Positions 29,175 through 40,891 of a stretch of DNA of 64,000 nt are shown here, in pieces. Position 1 is the first letter of the stretch. Each line of letters begins with the position of its first letter. This DNA is from Pestalotiopsis fici W106-1 (lineage: Eukaryota; Ascomycota; Sordariomycetes; Amphisphaeriales; Sporocadaceae): assembly GCF_000516985.1 (NCBI RefSeq), contig NW_006917093.1:1364001-1428000 (forward strand), in the 5' to 3' direction. The notes under the pieces are model-generated. The model worked only from the letters and a program-made list of their open reading frames with translations, did not search any database and was not told the origin of the DNA. The position numbers were made by a program, and so were the translations under genes.

Positions 29175-31402
29175 CTACCCACAGGGAAAGCAGTGCGAGT
29201 AGACATGATTCGTCGTATTGTCTAACCCACCCGCATTCCTTAGCTTGTCGGCACTGGTCCTGATGAGACTGCGACCGGTCCCATCGTCAGGCCGGTCCGC
29301 TGAAGCCTCCCAAAAGTACGCCCCCGCGAGCTTCATGCTGAGAACGTAGTCGAGCTTCTTGGACACCATGCCGGGCGTGTCGTATGAGATGAGCTCGCCT
29401 GTGACCGCATTGTAGCTGTAGGTCGCGCCGGCATCACGCGCGTAATACTCCCGAGCACCACGATGAGGCAAGGACTTGTAGTCAAAGACGCCTCGGCCAT
29501 CGCCCGTCGCCGGATCGATCCAGGATCCCCGGGTCGGCACCTTGTAGCTCCGGCCCAGACGGGTCCGGTCAAAGGATCGACCGTACGCCGGCATGCCGAG
29601 CACAATCTTGGTCGGCGGTACTCCGGCGCGGATGTAGTCGTCGACGGCTGACTCGGTGTTCAAGTCGGTCGAGGACGGATTGGTAACGCTCTTGATGAGG
29701 TTGGCCTGGTGCCCACTCGTCTTGCTGTAGCCGGCGCCCATGTAGTCGTATCCCATGAAGTTGAAATAATCAAGATATTGAGCCATGTCGCCCAACGGCC
29801 AGAGCCGGTAGTTGCTTGGCCCTGCGGGACAGGCGGCCGTCAGCAGAAAATGGTAGCGATTGTACAGGCCCCCGAGGATGTCAAGAGCATCACGGAGCTC
29901 CTTCAGGACGGCCAACAGGTTGGCACCATCTGCAGTCGTTTTGGGGTATTCCCAATCAATATCAATGCCGTCAAAGCCCTAGATACCACCTGTCAATATT
30001 GCATTATTCTTGTATGCGACGCGTTGGAATACATACATAACTTTGCATCAAATGTACAGCACTCGACGCGAATATGTACCGTTTGCCGGGCGAGGCAGCC
30101 AATGTGTTGAAGGACTCATCCTGAGACGCGTTCCAACCGCCAATGGAAAGCATGACCTTTAACTGAGGATTGTCTTGTTTGAGCGCCCTCAACTGCTGTA
30201 TACAAATCGCATCCTTCTCAGGATCGCTACTAGTTCTATTCTTGTTGTTACTAACTTTGTCCATCGAAATGGGAGGTCAGATGTCTTACACGGCGCCATT
30301 GGAATGTTGCAATGCAAAAGCATAGTATACGTGAGTGAGTTGCTTTACAGGCAACTGGTTGGGATAGTAGTTTCGCTCGTATGTCCCCCTAGCTGCAATT
30401 AGACACGTGAATTATGTAGTTCGAGGACCAAACTCACCAGTTAACAAAGTAGGCACCATTGACGAATCCGGAGCGAGGTAGCGATGTTCTTAACGGCGTC
30501 AAGGGACTGGTGACTGTTAAACTGCTTGCTTGTGTGACAGTGTTCGGTGAGCGAATGCTATCCGTGTCTCTCATGCTACTTTCCAAGGTGACTGTGCTCA
30601 GAGGTGTGGCAGATATCGGAAGACTCGCCAGGAATGAACTAGAGACTGCGATAGGAGTCGCTTCTAGTGATTCCTCTATGATTGGAATGCTCGTTGAGAA
30701 TGAGCTGGAAACTACAACGGGAGTCAGCTCATCTGATGATTCCAGAGTTTGGCTTCGACTTGTGGTCAGAGGGGGACTTGGCGTCACAAGTGCACTGGGA
30801 ATCACAGTCGGTCCGTCCGTAATTATGCTATCACTAGTCAGAAGGCTCGTCCTAGCAGTCGCGGCATCACTCAATACCGCCGGTATCTGCGTAATCGTCG
30901 AAGTCCTGGTCCGAGTCAGTCTGGTCGTCAGTGTGCCCCTGGTCCAAGTGAAATCCGGCAGGCTAATGAATCCGCTTGGAGGAGAACCCTCAATCAAAGC
31001 GGAAGTGGGAATTGTGGTCGTTGTGATTGTTGATGTGTGTCTACCTGTCAAAGTAGACGCGTCTTCGCCTGTCAATGTTATACTAGTAGCGGAAATAGGT
31101 ACGACTACAAGGGTGGATAGACTTGCCGGGATGGAAATGCTCGTGGCCACTTCCGGCTGCGGAGTATAGGTTCTCCAGCCGGTATGTCTGCCTGGACGCC
31201 AAGTAAACCGTGGGATGCCAGTGAATCGGGGAAAACCACTTATTCTGGGTCGATGTGGGTGATCGTGATCACGATTCCAGTCTTGCCATATATTTGTCAC
31301 ATTCCACCGCAGTTCGTCTCCATGTCCAGGTTGGCCGGGTCTGCAGTTCACACCCAGCTGCATGAGGGTGGCCCCAAGGGCGTAAACAAGTAGTCTTAGC
31401 AT
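29175..31402 (-). CDS. GH18 chitinase with long Ser/Thr-rich N-terminal region
   Basis: Hydrolyses beta-1,4 links of chitin; probably secreted or wall-bound. Exons in transcript order: 31402-30438, 30388-30290, 30229-30037, 29978-29175 (686 aa). The start MLRLLVYALGATLMQLGVNC looks like a signal peptide. About 300 residues rich in Ser, Thr and Pro follow, likely O-glycosylated. The GH18 barrel begins near GAYFVNWGTYERNYYP and contains VMLSIGGWNAS and the catalytic GFDGIDIDWEYP (DxxDxDxE complete), then YFNFMGYDYMGAG and LAGAYFWEASAD. The barrel is about 360 residues, a normal size. In most fungal chitinases low-complexity linkers follow the barrel; here the linker precedes it. No chitin-binding module is seen. 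The third intron has several in-frame acceptors (exon may start at 30229 or 30226), so a few residues there are uncertain. Confidence 0.88.
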
Positions 31403-32560
31403 CTTGTATAAGTTGATTGTTGGCACATGTGTAGTTTTGGATTGATGAGTATCTAGAGATAGTATGGAGTGTATAATGAACAACAATTCTCAGTCCTCAG
31501 CCTCCACTGGGTGACAAAGGGCTATATGTATGTGTATTATTGATGCTTCCAACGAGCCGCTGCTTTGATAGAGGTTCACACGACATTGGAACAGCGAAAT
31601 CACGTCGGCCAGGAGACAGTTTCGCTGAGAGTAAATAGGCTATAACTCAGTAATACGAATCCTGGGCATCCGGCGCTTTGGGGAACAAACAACACGGCTG
31701 GTAGCCGAGGATTTTCTGGAAATCGACCCGAAACCATGGAATAGTTTCGTGTCTCCAATTATTTGCCACGGTATCTAATCCGTATTGTCGGTAGGTTGAT
31801 AGATTGGGTTCGAGAGGGATCGCTTCCATGACCCGAACCTAACTTGGAATATATACACGTTGCACGTGGACTATTCCAGACTCACAAGCTTCTCCTAATT
31901 CAAAGCCAGGTATTTGGGTAGACTGTGCCGTACTGGTACACTACTTGCATTGCGAGTAATGCATAATATAATGGATTCAGATGAGCATTTATATCTTTGT
32001 GATATCCTACGAGTGCTTGCGATGGTGATCTTGACGCTGTTCTTCTCCGATTAATGAGAACCAAGCTGCCCTATGTAGCCAATATCAGCCGACCCGTGCT
32101 TATTGGGAAAAGCAACGAGGCGCGGCTGGCAGAGGAATTTCTCGCCTTGTATCTGGGCAACAGCCGATCAATATTGGAAACACCCAATCGACAGTGGCGA
32201 AACAATCGATACAAAGAAGTGGTAGAATTAAGCAGTAGATCCCGTTTGCCTCGTGTGTTCCTGCTCACCTGCACGCGAAATGTAGATACAACAAACTTCA
32301 TTAGTGTCATACATAGCATCTACTGCTTCAAGAGTACGTCACCATAATGAAGCGATGCTATCTGTTTGGTTTCATTGATCGTCTATTCGGTAGAGACTAT
32401 TGAGCCAACTCGTTGCTCATGAAGCGATATCCGCTTCAGCCGGTAATCAATTATGTATTGTTACAGGTATTTATGTTGTTGCCGCGCAATACCTTGCCAG
32501 CGCGCACCCATACCTCATCCTCTAGCTCATGGTATATCAAGACATGCATCATCAGGATCT
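31403..32560. other. Intergenic region upstream of the chitinase
   Basis: About 1.16 kb. Contains small unsupported ORFs (31647-31829 reverse, 32054-32347 forward) without family features. Probably the chitinase promoter and the 3' flank of Rpn1. Confidence 0.4.
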
Positions 32561-35462
32561 TTATTTACTTTCCTCCCAGTCAGGGTTCTGTACATACAGA
32601 GTTAGTGATATATCGTTTGCAGATCAAAGGGATATCGGATTTACCTTCTTCAAGATGACCAGGCCTTCCAGCGTGCTTGCAAGGCTGATGTACTGTTCAT
32701 CTTCCAGCTCAGCACGCTCTCCATAAGCCAAGAGCACTGGCGTGCTCTGGGTCTGCCAGCCCGTAATGGTCTTGGGTCTACCCGCCTGTCCCACGACATC
32801 GACGGCCTGTCCAACTCGGACGTTGACAGTGAGGGGCTGAAGGTGCTCATCAAGCGTGACTAGGAATCTAGGGTGCATGGCTGTCACCAGGTAGTAAAGC
32901 AGGTAGTGGTGTTGGGATGTGATAAACTGTTTGGCGTCAATCATGGCCACGAGCACAGCGAGAAGTCCAGCTGTGCTAACACGCGACAAGACTTGGCGGT
33001 CGGTGTGGAAGGGGTTCAGGCTCATGGTGCCCTTGCCCATGTGCAGGAGACCCTGGGCAATGCGAACCATGAATAACGAGTCCTGATCCCGGTGGTAGTA
33101 TGACGCGAGCTGACGAAGCAGCTGGGCGAGACGTGCATTGTTGGTTCCGGCACCCAAGAGACCCATGGCGAAGATGGCATTGATAGCCACTTCGTTATCG
33201 TTATCGTGGCTGTATCTGGAAAGAGTGTCGTACACCTTCATCTGGGGGTTGCTTGGGCTAATCAAACCCATGGCCAGCGGAACGGCTCTCCTAATGTTGG
33301 GCTCGCCATAATGCATCAAATGGCCAAAGTGGCGCAGCGTCATCTCCTGGCCGACGTCCTCGCCCATGGCAACAAGACCAATACCTAGAACAGCATAAGC
33401 CTGCAGCAGCTCGTCGCCCTTCTTCTCATCCGTGTCCTCAACGTGCTCGTTGCAGATGTGGAGAAGCTCTTGAATCTTGAGAACGGCTCCCGTGCCTGCC
33501 CAAGCGCAAATCTCGGCGAGAAGGCCGGAAGGCTTGGCAGAAGGGTGGTCCACGGCTTTAAGGGTCTCAAGGATGACTTCGACCTCCTCCTGACGGCCCA
33601 AGTACAACAAACCGAGACCAAGAGCCAGGAAGCGTGTCCACTTGTCCGTAAGTTGAGACCGTCTTCCTTCGTCCATCAAGGTTTCGACAATAGCCTCACT
33701 AATTTCCGAGTTCGAGGTACCAACAAAGGTCAAACCAAGGGCGAGCGCGGCCATGGAGGTAATTTGCATGTCGTGGCTCGAATCCTGAACAAAAGGCAGA
33801 AGGAGATCCATGACTTCCTCCTTGTTCGAACCAGCATAGGAGAGACCCAGACCCATGATGGATGCGGTTCGAACCAAGGGATTCTTGTGCTCGAGCTTAT
33901 CAGCATCTCCAAGGAGGGCGAGCGCAGGCTCACTGTCGATGCGCACACCAGAGTTCATGATACCAATAGCAAGCATGGCACCAGCTTGGATTTGGGGTTC
34001 AGAGGCATACGTGTACTTGTCGATTTTGTCGAGGCCATTTTCGACGTCCCACATAAGCAGTGTTCCCATGGAAGCAACCGTGGACATCATGCCTTCGTCC
34101 TTGGTCTTCCAAACCCATGATTCCTTTTCCTGATCACTTAGCATCATCTTATCCTTGGCAAAACCAGCGTTCACAAAGGCGTTGACAAAAGCAGCCGAAA
34201 GGTTGTGGCGGGCCGAGTCCAGATTGGTCATGCCAGCAACGCGGTTGCTTTCCAAATGACTCTTGTAGATGTCTTCCGTAGTCTTGGGCTCGAGGATGTT
34301 GAGTTCCTTGCCCAGATACTTGAAGTAATTGGCTACGTTGAGGTTGCTGAGGGCTTCGTCGAGCTCGCGTGTGTCGTCGTCCTCGGCGTCGTGAGCGAAA
34401 GAAAAGCTAGTCTTCTGTCGGCCAACCAAGAACGCAAGTTGCTTCTTCAGAGCCTGGCTCTCCGCTGCATCAAAGTCCTGCTTGATCAGTTCCAGATCAT
34501 TCAGGCGAATAGCAATGACCATGGCCTGCGTCAACTCCTTGTATGCAATATAAATGGTGTGTGCCACACGCAGAAACTCTTCGTTGTCTGGGTATGTCAG
34601 CAAGTTCACCATGCTGACCAGGTACAAACAGACGCGGGAGTACGTGTTTTCGTCTACGAATTCGGGCAACCTGTTGGTAATCTCGAGCTCGCTCAACAGG
34701 TCAACGGCGTCTGCCTCGGCATTTGCCTTGAGGAAGAGCGGTACAAGGACGATGGCGAGATCAATCAAGTCTTGTACGTCCTCGTCGGCTGCAACGCGCT
34801 TGGCATAGACCTCGCCAATCTCCAAAGCTAGATGCCTAGTATATTCGTGACCCCAGGATGCGATGTCTTGCGAGGGCGACAAGAGCCTGTACTTCAGAGT
34901 ATCCTGACGATCCTCGTCCGAAAAGGTCATGCCGATCACTGATAATACATCCGCTAGCGATGATTTGTCGTCGCCCTCTGGCCATTGTTCATAGAGCTGT
35001 GTGAGGGTTTCGTAGTGTGGTCTTAGGAACTTCAAGGGCTTCGGTACGGCGGTCATGGAGCTCGTGGATGTCTTGATTGAGGTCTTCATTGCCTCGAGGG
35101 CAGGCTTGTAGAGCGAGGCATCGGACTCCTAGATATTGCTAGTCAGTATGATGGCTTGAGCTTGTCGGTGATACATCATCCGGTGCAGACGTACAGCCAA
35201 CCGCTCGACGAGCATATCAAGCTCATTCTTGAGCTGTTGATCCTCCTCGCTCAGCTCTTCCGCAGCTATCTCGAGTTAGCAAACATGGCGTCTGGAAAGT
35301 GTGAAGGGTCCAATGCGCCTCACCGTCGATGATCTTGTCGTCATCCTTCTTGCCGGCCGGTTGGCCATCCTTGCCCTTCTTTGCATCGTCGACCTTTTCG
35401 TTCTCGACAGCCTTGCCCTTGCCCTTGTCGGCTGCCTTTGGGACATCGCTATCTTGCGCCAT
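32561..35462 (-). CDS. RPN1: 26S proteasome regulatory subunit Rpn1
   Basis: Largest scaffold of the proteasome base; binds ubiquitin-like domains and the deubiquitinase Ubp6. Exons in transcript order: 35462-35324, 35265-35195, 35128-32645, 32587-32561; 906 aa, phases all consistent. The N-terminus is Lys/Asp-rich (KGKGKAVENEKVDDAKKGKD), followed by AAEELSEEDQQLKNELDMLV, typical of Rpn1. The toroid of PC repeats includes AGAMLAIGIMNSGVR, TASIMGLGLSYAGSNKE, SMAALALGLTFVGTSNSE and RAVPLAMGLISPSNPQ. The last exon is only 27 nt (NPDWEESK plus stop), joined by a GTAAAT donor, a CACTAAC branch site and a TACAG acceptor; without it the protein would end in an unrelated VNPISL. Head to head with the RIO2 gene about 1.1 kb away. 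Confidence 0.95.
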
Positions 35463-36574
35463 GATGGCAAATTGGCTGTTTGGGATCGGATTCGGGTCGT
35501 GCAAGGGAAGCTGCTAGACAGCAGGCTCAACGGGACCCCAGAGAGAGTTGGGGGAAAATATTGTGGTGTTGAAGATTATTCTGCTATGCAATTCGATGGA
35601 GTGACCGTACGAGAGTCGCTGTGGTCCGCGATGGGTGGGTTGGGGATTTGTTGGTGGATGGAAAGATGGAAGGTGATGGATTACACAGCAGCTGTTGCCA
35701 GAGCTTCGGACGTGATGAACGCTGCTTGCTGATGCTTGGGCTGGGTGGGTGCTGGGGTGCCGCTGCCCGCGCTAGAGCTTCAGCATTACGCCAATGTGTT
35801 TGCCTGCCTCGCCGTCTGCTGGTCGCTATTGGCACCCACTGCGTAAGGCTAGGTAGGTCGTGAAGTACCTAGGTACCATGGCGGGCCAACTTGTGTGGCT
35901 TGTGCAGAGTCTTACACTAATCACTTGAATTGAGGCTGAACCTGTGTCCGAGGTTTGTGCACATAGCTAGGTTAGCTGATCTTGCATAAATTCTCAGCTC
36001 CATGGATTGTATCACACCATGAACCCGCATTATTTTGATGCTGCATCTCAATGGCATCCTACCTTTTACGAGGCATTTGGTTTATTTAAGAAAAAACTTT
36101 TTGAACGAGCTTTATAGTAATTGAGCATATCAGTTCTTTTCATTGCAGCATATAGCTTTCCTTATTTTAACTTCTATTTCGACATTTTCACATGGGTGAG
36201 TAAGAATCCAAGCCACAGAGGCACAAACATTGAAAACAAGAACCTTGATGTACTTCGTATACCTTTTTCCCATAGACAACCCACCACGATAAGATAAGGA
36301 TTTTTCAGACTTCGCGGGGCAGATTGAGGAATGCGAGTCTCTTGTCTCTTTCTCTTGTGATAATTATATTCTTCTTCGGCTCAAGTCAAACATTTGACAT
36401 TGGAACTCTGTGATTGCATCCTTCATATTTCCGAATTTATTCAACTGCGCGGTACAGCGGTAGTTGTCACGCGCCTCTGTTTGTTGCACAGTTGACGAAC
36501 CAAGACCTCAGTCGCAACACCCGAAACTCCAGAGAAAGAATACAAACCACCACCCGCGAGACTTGCCACACACC
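35463..36574. promoter_or_regulatory. Divergent promoter region, Rpn1 / Rio2
   Basis: About 1.1 kb between two head-to-head housekeeping genes. It has an ACCTAGGT palindrome at 35867-35874. The ORFs seen here (for example 35584-35863 on both strands) lack coding features. I did not recognise the proteasome control element GGTGGCAAA in this stretch. Confidence 0.5.
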
Positions 36575-37807
36575 ATGAAGTTGGACACCAAAGCCCTCCG
36601 GCACCTTACGGCCGAGGACTGGCGCGTCCTCGCCGCCGTCGAAAACGGAACCAAGACCCACGACCTGGTGCCCACGCCACTGATCGAGAAGCTCTCGCGG
36701 CTGCGCGGCGGTGTCAACAGCGTCCACCGCTCCATCTCGGCCCTGGCAAAGACGGGCCTGATTGCCAAGGTCAAAGAGGCCAAGTACGATGGCTACCGCC
36801 TGACCTATGGCGGTCTCGACTATCTCGCCCTGCACAGTTACGCCGACCAGAACGTCGTCTACAGCACCGGCCAGCGCATCGGCGTCGGCAAGGAGAGCGA
36901 CATCATGATTGTCGCCGACAACAAGGGCGTGCAAAAAGTACTCAAGATCCACAGACTGGGACGCATCAGTTTCCGCACCGTCAAGGCAAACCGAGACTAC
37001 CTGAGGAAATCGAGGCAAGGGCAGGGCGGCAGCTGGATGTACCTTAGCCGTCTGGCCGCCATGAAGGAGTATGCCTTCATGAAGGCTCTACAAGAAGAGG
37101 GCTTCCCCGTCCCCGAACCGATTTCCCAGAGCCGACACACCATCGTCATGAGCTTGGTGGATGCTTTTGCCCTGCGCCAAATCTCGGAAGTCGGCGATCC
37201 GGCTAGTCTTTATGCAGAGCTCATTGATCTGATTCTCCGCCTTGCCAAACATGGACTCATTCATGGTGACTTTAACGAGTTCAACATTCTCATAAAAGAA
37301 GATCGGAGCCCTCCATCACCCGACGATCCGGACGGCGAGGAGACGATTACGGTCACTCCCATCCTCATTGACTTTCCTCAGATGGTGTCCACCGAACACC
37401 CCAATGCCGAGGAGTACTTTGACCGAGATGTAAATTGTATCAAGAGATTTTTTGAGCGCCGCTTTCACTTTGTTTCCACCACTCCCGGCCCATTCTTCAA
37501 GGATGCAAAAAAGACGGTTGGTTCCAACGGGGCCAAACGCCTCGATGCTTCTGTAGAGGCATCCGGCTTCACCAAGAAGATGTTGAAGGATCTCGAGGCC
37601 GCAATTCGTGAGCAGCAATCACAGCGACCTGAAGGTGGCGAGGGAGAGTACTCGGAGCCTGAAGATGAGGACGATTCGGAGGATGGGGCAGACGAGGACC
37701 AAGAAGAAGAGGATGAGCAGGAAGGTGACCAAACCAGCTCTGGGGATACGCCTACCAACGTCAAAGACATAGATATCTCAAAGCTGTCAGTGAACGACAA
37801 AACCTAG
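36575..37807 (+). CDS. RIO2: RIO2 serine/threonine kinase/ATPase (40S maturation)
   Basis: Atypical kinase that binds late cytoplasmic pre-40S particles and helps process 20S pre-rRNA. One exon, 410 aa. The N-terminal winged helix runs about residues 1-90 (KALRHLTAEDWRVLAAVENG ... YGGLDYLALHSY). Kinase motifs: GQRIGVGKESDIMIV (P-loop), VLKIHRLGR (Lys), GLIHGDFNEFNILI (catalytic loop) and ILIDFPQMVS (metal-binding Asp). All are intact. The C-terminus is strongly acidic (EDEDDSEDGADEDQEEEDEQ), as in many fungal Rio2 proteins. The ATG at 36575 (CACCATGAAG) is the first in frame and matches the family start MKLD. Divergent from Rpn1; 3' end faces the RNA-binding protein gene. Confidence 0.95.
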   Translation: MKLDTKALRHLTAEDWRVLAAVENGTKTHDLVPTPLIEKLSRLRGGVNSVHRSISALAKTGLIAKVKEAKYDGYRLTYGGLDYLALHSYADQNVVYSTGQRIGVGKESDIMIVADNKGVQKVLKIHRLGRISFRTVKANRDYLRKSRQGQGGSWMYLSRLAAMKEYAFMKALQEEGFPVPEPISQSRHTIVMSLVDAFALRQISEVGDPASLYAELIDLILRLAKHGLIHGDFNEFNILIKEDRSPPSPDDPDGEETITVTPILIDFPQMVSTEHPNAEEYFDRDVNCIKRFFERRFHFVSTTPGPFFKDAKKTVGSNGAKRLDASVEASGFTKKMLKDLEAAIREQQSQRPEGGEGEYSEPEDEDDSEDGADEDQEEEDEQEGDQTSSGDTPTNVKDIDISKLSVNDKT

Positions 37808-38603
37808 GAAGAGAAACTCGGAATATAAAAAAGTCAAAATGATACCCTTAACTCTGGCCATACATAGGCTGCAAATTCTTAACCCCCATTCGGTTCACTT
37901 CTAGTGTGTCTCGGCTCCATACTGCATGATCTCTTGTCTCTATGGATCCTCAAAACCTTGGTCATTAGAGGCAGGCTTAATATATCACAGATCCACTTCC
38001 TTTTCTTTCTTCTTCGTGAATCGTGGCAGCTGGGCAGTGTCGGCACCAATTTGTCGATATCTCACGGTTTCATTTTGACCATTCACGGCAAACATCAAAA
38101 GGAGTAGACTAAGATGCCAAGAGCTTTTATTGATTGTGTACAATTCCCCTCTAATAACAAGATCCCTTGTCTGGTACTGCCTCTGATAGACAAAGCTGAT
38201 CTCGGGCCACGTAAACAGAAGATGATCTCGAAATCTGTTTGCTGCTTTTTCTCCTGTAAAGATGGACTCCCTAAACTAAACTCCATCAACAAAGACCTTT
38301 TCGTCTGTCAATGTCCCCTGGAAATGCCAATCCATCTACAGAAAGAATCTCTAAGACTCGGAATGTGATCTGAAGGCAAAAGAATCTGCGGTGCAATACC
38401 AAACCAAACCATAACTGAATGCAATGCTGATGTGGGGAACGAACTGGGACATGAATTGGGGAATGTGGATTTTGTAATGTTGATGCCTGAAAAACAAGAA
38501 ATGATGCTAATGACAAATCGGGGTGCAAAAGACGCTGTGTCAAAGATCCTTGGATAGGAATACAGTGTTTTGCGCAAAACATAACGCGTGAGTCCAGTCT
38601 ACC
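37808..38603. other. Convergent 3' intergenic region
   Basis: About 800 bases between the stop codons of RIO2 and the reverse-strand RNA-binding protein. Only UTR-like sequence; small ORFs on both strands are not supported. Confidence 0.45.
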
Positions 38604-40891
38604 TTACTCTTTCTCCTTCTTGACCGGCGAGGATCGAGTACTGCCATTGGCTACCAAGGGCGAGTCGACTTGAGCTGTCGTAGCTTCGTCTCCGGAACCG
38701 TTGTCAGAGTCGGGGCTGTCACCATTTGTAACATCGCTCGACCTGAACAAGTTAGTTCGGCGGACCACGACGACGGTAGTGCTCAAGCGGGTTAGCATAC
38801 GGGCTTCTACCAGCATTCTGATTTCTTCTGGCTCCAGGCGTATAAGTGGGAGCAGCCGGGGCGTTAGAAGCTGCAGGAGCAGTAGGACCAGTAACACCAG
38901 TAGGAGCGGTGGAAGCAGTGGGGGCGGTAGGAGCAGCTCGAGGAAGAGTCCTGTACGTGTGGCTTTAGCAAAGGTATACAACGAGAAACAATTCAGAGGG
39001 CTCTGGAGCGGACACTTACTGGGAGTTACCATTCACTCCACCGTTCATTCCTGCACGGGGTCTCCAGTTGGTGTTGTTGTAGACTGGAGGAGGCATGCCG
39101 ACGAGCGGCGTGCCATAGGCGCCGACATTGTACTCATTGGTACGAAACTGGCGTCGCTCAGTCGTGACACGCTTCAGCTCCTTCTGGGCAGGAGTGTCGG
39201 AGTAGCGAATCTGCATGGGAAGACCCTCATCGCCAAGTGCTGTACCAACGAAGTTGGAAATAATCTCATCACAGATCTCGCGGGACTCGAAGCTATTCAA
39301 CATAATTAGCTACTGAACGTGATCAAAGTGTGCAATCAATCATACCGAGCAAAGCCAACGCCACGACTGTTACCAAGCGAGTCTCGAAGAACCTTGGCGG
39401 ACAAGATTGTGTACTGATCGAAGATGGTCTGGAGATCGGTCTCGGAGATATTCTTCGGGAGGTTCGAGATGTAGAGATTGGTGTTGTGCTCGTCACCCTC
39501 GGCCTTGAGTCGGGAGTTGAAGGACTCCTGATCCCAGGCATCGAAGTTAGTGAACTGATCGGTGTGATGCTCACACGGGCAGTCGCACTGCCTGACAACG
39601 ATGGGCCGCGTAGTAAAGGTGTAGGGAGAGTGAGGTGGCTGCTGATGCGGCTGGTAGTGATGCTGCTGACCAATGACTTCATTGTCAGGAGAAGCACTTG
39701 CATTGGCACGGGCACTAGCCTGCTCTGCCTCCAAGCGGGAGGCGACATCATTGACAGGGGCGGATCTCACACGTGCGAAGCCCACTTCATATCCCATGGC
39801 GTGAAAGCCACGAATGCAAGCCTCAGCATCCCTCATGGTCTTGAACTTGGCGAAACCAAAGCTATAGAACAACGTCAGTATGAAACATCTTGAGAAAAGG
39901 AGAGGATGGAGTGAGGTTGAACAAACCCCTTGCAAGCACCAGTGGTGGTGTCAATGATAGCCTTCGAAGTCTCAACGGTTCCGAAGCGCTCAGCATACTT
40001 GAGGAGCAAGTCATCATCAGTGGTAGGGTGCAGACCACGGATGTAGACATTGCGATTGCCAGGAATATTGTTAGCCAAGCTCTGTTCAACAGTCTTCATG
40101 TTCTCACGGGGAGTGAAGACAGCAGGGACGGCTAGCGGAATAGCAGGCTCGCGATCGATGATCTGTCTCAGGTCGCGGTCGACGGGGGCGGGTAGAAGGG
40201 GAATTGGGGTGAAACCTCCCTTCTCAGTAGGGATCAATCCGCTGGCCATGACCTGAGGGGGCGACGGGGTGTTGTAGGCCGAAGATGAGCGATCATAGAT
40301 GGCGACACGAGCACCATTATCGCGAGAAGCAGTGCTGCCATAGAAGGGAGTGGCAGGAGCAGACTCATTGGTAGAGTAAGAGGATCGACGATTCTCCAGG
40401 GCAGGAACCTCACTGCCAAAACCCTGCAGACGCTCGTAGTACTTGAAGAGCTGAGCTCGCTGGGCATCAGGGAAGGTGGCGAACTGGTGTTGCATGGCAG
40501 CAACATCATAGGGATTGGGGGCCCGAGACAGAGGCAATCTCTGATCACCTTGGACCCAAACGGTGCCGTTGGCATCACTCACAACGTGGCCACCAGCCTG
40601 AACCGAGTTACCCCACAGAGCAGGCGAGTAATAGAAGCCGCCGTTGTGCTGGATGATCGGAACGCCCGACATAGCGGGATGTCCAGAACCAATGCTGAGA
40701 CCACCCATCTGGTCAACGACAGAGGCCATTCCGGCGTCAGCATAACCAACATTGTGAGAGACGTGTCCGGCTCCAACGTAGCCACCGTGATTCATGATGT
40801 AGGGGTGGCCGTTAGGGTGGCCGTTAGGATTGCCTCCCTGAGAACCACCGGCAGGAGTGCCGTTGCCGAGGTTGTTTCCGTCGGAAGTCAT
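38604..40891 (-). CDS. Two-RRM RNA-binding protein (MSSP/RBMS-like)
   Basis: Cytoplasmic or nuclear RNA binder; targets unknown. Exons in transcript order: 40891-39927, 39861-39346, 39292-39020, 38950-38801, 38742-38604; 680 aa. The N-terminal 250 residues are Gly/Asn-rich and disordered. RRM1 shows NVYIRGLHPTTDDDLLLKY (RNP2) and KGFGFAKF (RNP1, split by intron 1). RRM2 shows NLYISNLPKNISETDLQTIF (RNP2) and RGVGFARF (RNP1, split by intron 2). The last intron (38743-38800) has a GTATGC donor, ACTAAC branch site and TTCAG acceptor; splicing gives an acidic C-terminus ending SSPVKKEKE. If that intron is retained, translation ends at 38752 in RRRGPPN. The ATG is preceded by a leader carrying several introns. 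Confidence 0.85.
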
